The notes beneath the pieces were generated by a model, which saw only the letters and a list, made by a program, of their open reading frames with translations, was not told the origin of the DNA and ran no database searches. A DNA stretch of 34,382 nucleotides from Protostelium mycophagum. Taxonomy: Eukaryota > Evosea > Variosea > Protosteliida > Protosteliaceae. A program made the position numbers and the translations under genes. The DNA lies in the NCBI GenBank assembly GCA_002081555.1, contig MZNV01001131.1:1-34382 (forward strand), given 5' to 3'. Each line of letters begins with the position of its first letter. The first letter of the stretch is position 1. Below are positions 26,723-34,382 of the stretch, one piece after another.

Positions 26723-28959
26723 TCATTCTTTGTAGTGGTGTAGTCCCAATGTTCTCTCTCCTAATGGCTCTATGCCTCCTTCATCTTTCTTTCCCTGAAG
26801 ATCATTTATTTTCATTCTCATCATAAGACGTACCATCCGTGCAACAACTTCGCTCGTAAAATCGTATCTCCTCTCTATCCATCCATATTGTGAAGGTGTC
26901 AATTCGATCACCACCTGACAATATTCAATGTGGTTGTCTTTATTGGAATCAAATGTTGCAAGATCACCTCTTGTGGAATGTTCAATGCGTAATATTCTGA
27001 TGTGGGGACCTGCATGCCCATGAAGTAACCATATAACACTTGCAAAGTGGAGGCGTGGCTGATCGCTAGTACCGGGAATCTTTGCCTCTCCAATTCCATA
27101 ACAATTGGGATAAGTGCTTTCGCCTTATCTTGCAGACTCTCCCCTCCAGGCCATCTGATCACCAAATTTAGGAAAAAACTTACAAGATAAAACGCGTCGA
27201 ACAAAAGATAATCTCCACCTGAATTCATATTTGTTCTGAGACCAACTTGCCAATAGATCAGGATGCTTATCTCTTATATCACTCGTATTCATTCCTTGAA
27301 GATCTCCCATATCCACCATATTCAATGATGAATGCTGCTCGATCCATTGGGCGTACTCCTCTAACGGCTCTGCGGTCTGTCTCGCTCTGATTTGAGTGGA
27401 CGTATATACAGCGAGTGGAATTCTTGTCGTTTTGTTCATCGTCGGTTTGAGGCTGTTTCCTTGGTCGCTGGCAAGATATCATGATTTATCATATTTGGAT
27501 TTTTGTGGTGTTGAAAATAATGCGAAAATTCACTCTTGTTCGGCTTCGATCTGCAGATAGTCTTTGATATATTCCCATAATTCATTGTGCTTCTCCCAAT
27601 ATTCTTGGCACCTGTGGATGACAAACTCAGACAAGACTCTGCTGAATATTTGGCCCCTTCTATCTAAGCGACTGTCCAGAGGTAGAGTGTATGGTATGTG
27701 TATCTCTTGGCTGTTCACACTCTGACTGTTGAGCAATTGGAACCTCTTTGCATAAGGATTATGTTCATCAGCACCCTTCACGTGACCAGCTGTCAGAATG
27801 ATATGAGCCATAATTCAAGAGGCTGTTCTGTTTTTTGAAAGACTGACCTCTAACTAGATAAATGGGACGGGCTTGTATGTGTATAGACATTAAGAATGAT
27901 GTTATATTTTGTGCCATTCCTCCAAAAATCTTGTTGCATATAATCTTTACGTGTTAGAATCCTCTTAGTGATACTCTTTCCTTCACCTTGGCTGACAAGT
28001 TGATCAATTTGATGTATGAATGGGTGTCTGTCTCTATCGGCTCGTAAACCTCTTTCTCTCAGATAGTTCCTTTCGAATTTAAGACAAACCTTTTCGTAGT
28101 TAAGGACTCTCTTCTTCAGATCAGCAAGAGCTTGTTCTAATGGTAAGTCTTTATAATCTGGTGAATTTGAGGCCTTCTCTATATAATTCGCCTCTAAAAC
28201 CTGTCTTCTTCAGAATTTCGAAGAATCTGCTAGGACACATAATAAATGAGGGATTTGTTACCTGTGGATCGTTGCATACAGACTCCACAAAAACCACGTT
28301 AACTAACGGACTTTTCTTCTTGCAAAACTGTGCACGTCAGAAAGATGTCATCATCTGTCAAAAAATAAAATGAATCGCTTGTACAAGAAGTTGATTTTAA
28401 CAGCGTGAGGACCTAATAGCAAGTGATAATGGTTTTGTCAAGAGAACATATTCGTAAATTGACCTTTGCGACGCTCCGTCTTCTTTCATTAGTTGTGTTT
28501 GTTGCATCAAATACGGCTACGTCACCACCCTCTGATAGCCAGTCCAATAATTCAGAGAGTACACCCATGGCTAGTTCTTCTCGCTGCTGCTTGGCAGAAG
28601 AATTTGTCGCATCAAAAAAGGATTGATCTTGTGGTGCTGTCGCTTTTTGTCTTCTCGATTTTCCTACATTAAAGAGATCGGCCTGGTTTTGTTAACATGT
28701 GATCAGACAGATGTTCATAACCCACCTTGAAGCCTCTCCACCGAAGGTACGTAACGATCTTATAGGAGATGTAGGATTTCCCTCGAGCAGGAAGACCGAC
28801 CATCACGAGCACCACCTTTCAAATGAGAAGACGTAAATAAAAACTGCCAACCTTATTGCGCCATCTTGAGGGATCTCCTTGTTCTTTAAATTTAGAGATG
28901 TGTTGTGCCAAGTCAGGAGACTTGATTGTATCTTCCATCAGATGAGTGTTTTGTTTCAT
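26723..28959 (-). CDS. PFKFB: 6-phosphofructo-2-kinase with a degenerate fructose-2,6-bisphosphatase domain
   Basis: Ten exons on the minus strand: 28959-28852, 28815-28726, 28682-28464, 28327-28262, 28200-27997, 27944-27848, 27789-27534, 27467-27219, 27154-26968 and 26914-26723, giving 555 residues. The kinase half has Walker A GLPARGKS (about 43-50), VFDATNTTNERR, FVESVCNDPQ and SPDYKDLPLEQALADLKKRV. Then SFLMSIHIQARPIYLVR leads into the phosphatase domain (RRGQIFSRVLSEF, TSTQIRARQTAEPL, RWPGGESL, ISHASTLQVLYGY). The expected RHG reads RAG (about 261-263), and the catalytic Glu region reads LNMVDMGDLQGM, so two key residues are gone. The second His (ISHAS) remains. Inferred role: makes, but does not efficiently hydrolyse, fructose 2,6-bisphosphate. 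The intron at 27945-27996 is the least certain junction; the one at 28328-28463 is 136 nt. Confidence 0.88.
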
Positions 28960-29099
28960 TTTTGCAGTTGCGGTTTACAACGCGGACAATGAGTTTCCCT
29001 CCACTTTTCGATTTGATTGACATAGAAGTCTTGTCGTGAGATGAATCACCACTGACATTAAAATATGATATGATCAATAGTCATTGACGTCTTTATTGG
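28960..29099. other. Intergenic, PFKFB promoter and phosphotransferase 3' end
   Basis: 140 bp between two minus-strand genes, tail to head. No element recognised. Confidence 0.4.
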
Positions 29100-30820
29100 T
29101 TACTTGGTGCGTTCTTCTTTCTTGTGTGGGATAGTGAGGCATCTGATCTTGAGATGTGTCGTCAGCTCATCGATGACAGATAATGCAAAATGCAAATAGG
29201 CGAGAGAGTAGCCGATGAGCAAGAGGTACATAAGAGTCACTTCGTCTATGAAAGGCCTGTGAAGCATAAGAATAAGAAACATTACAATCCATCACTTACT
29301 GTCCAAGGAGAGTATTAAAAAACGCAAAAATGACGGGCAAAACAAATGGTTGAAATCCTGAGAAATGCTCTTGACACACTCTAGCTAATACCATTCGTCC
29401 CTGTTCTTATTGATCTTTATGAAACTCCACATGACCAAATTGATTCAAGAAAGTAAATATTTATTCAATTATTTAAAATAAAAAACTCACCACAAGGTAG
29501 GAGAATAAATTTCCGATACTGATTAAGAATATGTTGGGGTGGACGTGAAGAATACGGGTGGGGGAGCAATAAGCCCATAATCCAGCGAATAAAACTGTCC
29601 CAAAAGCAGGAAGAAGATGGGTCCACACCTATTGTCTATTATATCCATTCTATTTATCATTCTATTTGTCAATGTGCATGAGATGAATAAGATGAGAGAT
29701 GAGCTCACGTTAAATTTGACGAGTTTGCTGTCAGGTTTGGACGTGAGGGAGAGCATCTTGGTGAGGCTTTGCAATGTCAATCTTGTTCTTCTATACTTAT
29801 AGAAATAAAGACGTACTTTCCCAAGAGTGTGCCCACAGCACCACAGACTTGCGCGATGTACAAGAAGGTGGCATATGTCATATCAATCTCATTCGCTCCT
29901 AAATGCACCGTGAGGGGGGTAGACCAGAAACTTGGGCCCACAAAGAAAGTAAAGGCATGCACCAGTATGCCCAGAATTTGTACTTCTGTAACATTTGCAA
30001 TTCCAAGCTCTAAAGTCCCAGTGTGGAATCTCTTCTGTCAAGAAAATTTGATTTATGTAAATATAATATAGCTTATTGTACAAAGGATACTCTTCCCATT
30101 GTGCGAGATAGAAAGCGAGGAAGTTGACCATCATTCTGTAATTGATCAGACAAAACGATTGAAAGAACACCTACACTCCAAAAAGAGTCCAAGAAGCACC
30201 CATCTGAATAGTCGCACTCACTGTCAACCCAATGAACTGTTCTCTTTAGTTTCATCACTTTCCAAACTTCAGATCATGAGAACAAGACTGTTATAGCTTC
30301 CAACATTTTTATATCCAATGTCTTACCATGGTTGAAATGGCATCGCAGCCATGATCGAAGAGCTCTCCGAGAGGTGAAGATGTACCGGTCTTTCTGGCCT
30401 GCTTACCATCTAACGCATCAAGAGTCTGATACATGAAAAGACAGAAGGCATGAAGTAGGTAGGTCCAACGAGGAGCTTCGCCTTCTACGTAAGGGCAGAA
30501 GTAAAATTGAACAGCAAAGCTCAAGAAGATGAAAAATAAACCACTCAAGGTTATCTGATCCAATCAGACGAACGTCTGAGCGTAGTTGTTACATACCAAA
30601 TTAGGTCTGTTAGAGGTGAGCTAAGAAGTGACACTTGATTGAAAACTCACGCCAGCCATAGAGGAGTGAATTTGACGAGCCAAGTCCACCAGTATTGGAG
30701 GTATTTAGCACAGATGGAATGATCCACTCCATGATAGCGATAGTTCTTCAGGTTCTGAAGACCTTGCTCGCTCACATATTTAGTATAACTTTTCTTTAAG
30801 GCGGTCTGCACGGCATCCAT
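29100..30820 (-). CDS. Choline/ethanolamine phosphotransferase (CDP-alcohol phosphatidyltransferase)
   Basis: Ten exons on the minus strand: 30820-30651, 30606-30597, 30554-30327, 30236-30175, 30135-30091, 30029-29817, 29781-29709, 29628-29491, 29400-29300 and 29256-29100, giving 398 residues (human CEPT1 416). The catalytic motif DG-x2-AR-x8-G-x3-D-x3-D is complete in DGKQARKTGTSSPLGELFD with HGCD. Other family blocks: WLAPNLITLSGL, FYLAQWEEFHTGTLELG, NVTEVQIL and RPFIDEV-type C-terminal membrane region. Many hydrophobic spans are present. Role: last step of the Kennedy pathway in the ER, joining CDP-choline or CDP-ethanolamine to diacylglycerol. Substrate preference cannot be told. The second exon is a 10-nt microexon. 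Introns of 80-90 nt occur alongside 35-nt ones. Confidence 0.93.
30597..30606 (-). other. 10-nt microexon in the phosphotransferase gene
   Basis: The conserved string LAPNLITLSG is assembled from three exons. Exon 1 ends in GC, this exon supplies A-CCT-AAT-TTG (Ala, Pro, Asn, Leu), and exon 3 starts with ATA (Ile). It is flanked by introns of 44 nt (ending CAG) and 42 nt (starting GTATGT). Skipping it would shift the frame. Confidence 0.82.
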
Positions 30821-31104
30821 CTCTGATCGATTCTCTTTTTTGGTGACAACTCAATTTTCTGTCGGAGTTATGGTTTCTCGTGGGGTTTGCTGTCAGTGCC
30901 AAATTCGCCACCCACCTTCAAACAAAACGAATCAGGGATTTATTTTGCAGCGTATCGATCCAAAGAACTTTAGATGCTGCTTGATACCCTCTGAGATCAT
31001 TCACAAATCACAAGAAGAGCTGAACTCGTTCGGTCAACAAACTGAAAATCTGACGCACTACAATGAGCCAGGTTGAGTGAAATCTCTTTCAACAGAGATC
31101 AATC
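30821..31104. promoter_or_regulatory. Divergent intergenic region, phosphotransferase / HBS1
   Basis: 284 bp between divergent starts. The plus-strand open frame at 30840-31076 has no family character. No motif recognised. Confidence 0.35.
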
Positions 31105-34100
31105 ATGTCGAGACACAGAAACATTCGCAGCACCACCTTCAATGATTATGACGGTAAATACATTTTCAAAACGTCACTGACAATCAACAGATGGATACTA
31201 TGATGATCTGGACGAATATGGTTTCTCTCCCTCTTCTGCTTCACCAGGAGGTGTTCAACTTATCATAAAATCATTATTTCTCCATTAATCGAGACAGCTT
31301 CTGCTTACCTCTACAACCGAAACCAAACACAACCCACCTTGGACAATTTTATAGCAGAAGATGAGGAAGATTATGGTAATCCTCTCAGTCCATTCGACGA
31401 AAGACTGATCATTCGACAGAATTTATTTCTGCATATGTGGATCAGGTGTACGATACACTCGGCGATCAAGGAGAATATTTCGACCCAGAGGAGGTCAAGC
31501 AGGCCCTGAGAGTGGCGAATTACAATGTAGACAAGGCGATCAACTCTCTATTTGACAAGACCAACACGAGCACGCCCACGAGTGAGTTTTGTTGTTTCAA
31601 TTGTATAACCAAATTTTTGTGCCTTGTACATTACCGCTGAATATGGTTAACATAGAGGCAGTCACTTGAAACTTTTAATAGTGCGCTTGTGATTTGCAGT
31701 GGCAATAAAATATATATGCACTATGAATTTTACTGTATTGTATTAGAACTGAAAATAAAAGTGACGGATGCACCCGCAGAACAATTCGACATAGAGATAG
31801 AGAGTAAGATATCGTACGTAAATAGCACTGTTCTTATCTTCAACAGCACCCAAGGCCACTCCCAAAGAAGAGAAGCCTCAGCAAAAGCAAGAAGAGAAGC
31901 CGAAAAAGGCCGCAGTTGTCACTCTGGGCCTCCCTGTTGAAAAAAAAGTGAAAATGAATATGAAAATTTCAAGTCTAATTATGCAACAGATGGAAAATCT
32001 ACAAATTGAGGAGCAGATCAAACCAAAGACAGTATTGGATAGTTTAAAGAGGGAAGAGATAAATTCCTCTCACTCTTCTGCTGTCAACTCTGCCTCCTCA
32101 TCGCCCGCCAGGTTCGTTTCATTTATGATCCTCATTCTAAATCCTCAATCTCTACAACTCTCGTATTTTTATGGAAATACTGAATGATAAAAACAGTAAA
32201 CAGCACAAACAGATGTCCGCAAGCAGGCGCAAAGAGCTCGAAAAAATGATTTCAGATTCACAGAAGAAGGAACATCTGAACATGGTGGTAATCGGTCACG
32301 TAGATGCAGGAAAATCCACAATTATGGGACATCTACTCTATCTGAATGGAATGGTGAACCAAAAGACGATGCACAAATACGAGAAAGATTCTAAAGACAT
32401 CGGAAAAAGTTCGTTTTCTTTTGCTTGGGTACTTGATGAGAGCGAAGAGGAGAGGTATAGTTTCTCACAATCAATACTGAATGCATCATCACTTATGCTT
32501 TCCATTCTTTTCAATATATGAAAAAAATATTGAAAGCAGATTCACAATTAAAAAAGAATAGAAACAGAGGAGTGACAATGGATGTTGGAATCACAAACTT
32601 TGAGACGAAGAACAGGAGGATCACACTATTAGATGCTCCAGGTCACCGTGATTTTGTCCCCAATATGATTTCTGGTGCTGCTCAGGTTTGAAAAATTACC
32701 TGAAATTTCAATCAAATTTCAGCAACATCGAGATTTTGAAAGTCTGAAGACATCATCTTTGTTCATGTTGATGATGAGTGACAGGCCGATGTGGGTATCC
32801 TCGTTGTAGACGCCGCTCCGGACGCCTTCGAGAAGGGTTTTGAGGCAGATGGCCAAACTAAAGAGCACGCATTGTTAGCGAGAAGTTTGGGAGTCGCACA
32901 GTTGGGAATTGTTGTCAACAAATTAGACATGGTGAATCATTCAGCCCATCATCTCTGAACTAATACTAAATACTAATACAATACCAATACAATACTTAAA
33001 TAATATTAAAATAATACAGGCGGATTGGTCTCAAGAGAGATACGATGATATCGTTGCAAAGATGTCCGCGTTTTTGAAATTATCTGGATTTCGTGAAAAG
33101 GCCTTCTTCTTCCTACCGCTCTCCGGTCTTGCCGGGGAGAATTTGGTCGAAAGAAAATCAGAAAAATTGAACAGGTAACTTTTATGATTTTGAACACAAA
33201 TATAATGTTTTTGTTATCAATACGATAAAATTCTGATGGATTTCTAGTTGGTACAAAGGACCCACTTTGATGGAGAGAATCGATGAGTTCGAGCCGGCAG
33301 TTCGTGATATCGCCAAGCCCTTCAGACTGTGTGTGAGCGATTTGTACAAGGCACAGGTGGGTGGACTCACTGTGGCTGGAAGAATCGAAGCTGGTGTTGT
33401 ATCCAAAGACGACAAGGTGATCATTTTTTCTTTTTATTACATTGAATGAAATATTCTTCAAACACTCTGCCAACAAATGGAACATAAATAATGACACGAG
33501 ATTATCTTCTGAGGAGAAATAGCTTTTGATTTGTCCGTTGAACGAAGTCTGTACCGTAACCAAGATACGCATACATGGTGAAGTTGTCGAATACGCTACA
33601 GCCGGAGATTATGTCGACATTGCAATCAGTGGTGTCGATGCTCAGTTAGTGAGGTGAAGTGTTGTAGATGGATATTGAAAACAATGTATTGAAATCTGAG
33701 ATAAAAATATGACATTTAGATATTGATAGAAGGGCAGCAGTGGCAACATTCTTTGCGACCCTGAGAAGCCGATTCGTATTTCCAACAAGTTCAAAGCTCA
33801 AATCTTGACTTTTGTGCCTCAGAGGCCCGTACTGAAGGGACAATCTGCAGAGATGCATTATTCCAACATAAATGAGGCTGTTGTCATCACAAAGTTACTC
33901 GCCATTTTAGACAAGACCAACATGGAAGTCAAAAAGAAGAATCCGAGGTGGGTATAATTTATTTAAATTGTTTATAATATCTTCAGGGTATTGGGAGATC
34001 ACATGGCAGCACTGGTGGAGATATCGGTGAGCAATGCGGTGCAGAAGAGGTTGTGTTTGGAGTTATACAGCGATTACAAACAGCTCGGAAGGTTTACTCT

Positions 34101-34152
34101 GAGAGAGAATGGAAAGACATTTGCCGCTGGAATCATCACCGAAATTTTATAA
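31105..34152 (+). CDS. HBS1: HBS1, eRF3/EF1A-like ribosome rescue GTPase
   Basis: Fourteen exons: 31105-31153, 31191-31250, 31298-31375, 31420-31581, 31762-31803, 31847-32111, 32197-32454, 32562-32685, 32785-32931, 33020-33174, 33248-33416, 33523-33648, 33730-33947 and 33987-34152, giving 672 residues (human HBS1L 684). The N-terminus [10 protein letters not shown] matches human MARHRNVRG and is followed by a UBA-like HBS1_N helix bundle ([20 protein letters not shown]) and a Lys-rich linker. The GTPase has G1 GHVDAGKST (about 252-260), G2 RGVTMDVG, G3 DAPGH, G4 NKLD and G5 SGLAGENL. Two beta-barrel domains follow, ending [20 protein letters not shown]. Role: works with Pelota/Dom34 to split stalled ribosomes. 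Introns are mostly 73-180 nt, longer than elsewhere. The 180-nt intron and the short exon after it are the least certain part. Confidence 0.94.
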
Positions 34153-34382
34153 ATTTTTTCATTTCTATCTTTGATATTCTTCTGTACGAATTTTACAATT
34201 ACAATTAACCCAAAGAAATAATCTTTTCCCTTAACCTTGAACGAAGTAAAAAGGAAGGTGTTAGAGTCCCAACAGTAAAGCGGTGGCTGCGATAGAGGAA
34301 CCACCGCTCTGACCAAGTGTAAATATGTAACAAATGTCCATAAGTGTTTATTTAAAAATCTGAGCTCATGAATGCAAAGCTG
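34153..34382. other. Right-end intergenic region
   Basis: 230 bp after HBS1. It contains an 8-bp perfect inverted repeat, AGCGGTGG (34279-34286) and CCACCGCT (34301-34308), with a 14-nt loop. On the minus strand the same area reads SGGSSIAATALLLGL before a stop, which could be the last exon of a gene lying to the right. I cannot confirm it from this window. Confidence 0.35.

Noticed and set aside
28070-28089. A 20-nt intron in PFKFB
   Set aside because: A GT..AG pair is present, but the frame is open through it and the family alignment does not need removal.
33006-33572. 188-residue open frame on the minus strand
   Set aside because: It lies antisense to well-conserved HBS1 exons and has no recognisable domain.

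Overview
This is a gene-dense piece of a eukaryotic nuclear genome, most likely from a free-living, intron-rich protist. I reconstructed 19 protein-coding genes carrying about 125 spliceosomal introns. Most introns are 35-50 nt, with GT donors and TAG, CAG or AAG acceptors. Every assignment comes from reading conserved motifs across splice junctions by eye, and for each gene except uS17m (a single exon) I checked that the exon lengths add up to an open frame. GC content is moderate and the standard code fits: 15 genes end in TAA, 4 in TGA and none in TAG. IFT20 implies a flagellated or ciliated stage. HPS5 (BLOC-2) and the intron-rich gene set fit an amoebozoan-like or other deep protist lineage, but I cannot name the organism.
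Layout from left to right: noncoding leader (1-834); NDUFB8-like complex I subunit (+); OTUD5-like deubiquitinase (-); RAD51D (+); CIAO1 (+); CNOT9 (+); REV7/MAD2L2 (+); SPT16 of FACT (+); NIP7 (-); HPS5 (+); IFT20 (-); polyprenyl/GGPP synthase (+); CaMK-type kinase (+); RPL39 (-); mitochondrial-type uS17 (-); MCM6 (+); TMEM205-like membrane protein (+); PFK-2/FBPase-2 (-); choline/ethanolamine phosphotransferase (-); HBS1 (+). The genes are not an operon or a pathway cluster. They are mostly housekeeping genes packed with 28-450 bp between them, with several short divergent promoters (64 bp between the uS17m and MCM6 start codons) and nearly abutting convergent 3' ends (28 bp between SPT16 and NIP7).
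I found no transposon, viral remnant, CRISPR array, tRNA or rRNA, and no dedicated undescribed system. The observations most worth following are: a PFK-2/FBPase-2 whose phosphatase half has lost the catalytic histidine and glutamate; an HPS5 that ends in a RING-H2 finger, as HOPS/CORVET subunits do; a 10-nt microexon in the phosphotransferase gene; a GC-AG intron in MCM6; two possible C-termini for the CaMK-like kinase; a G-quadruplex-prone tract upstream of RPL39; and marked gene-to-gene differences in intron length.
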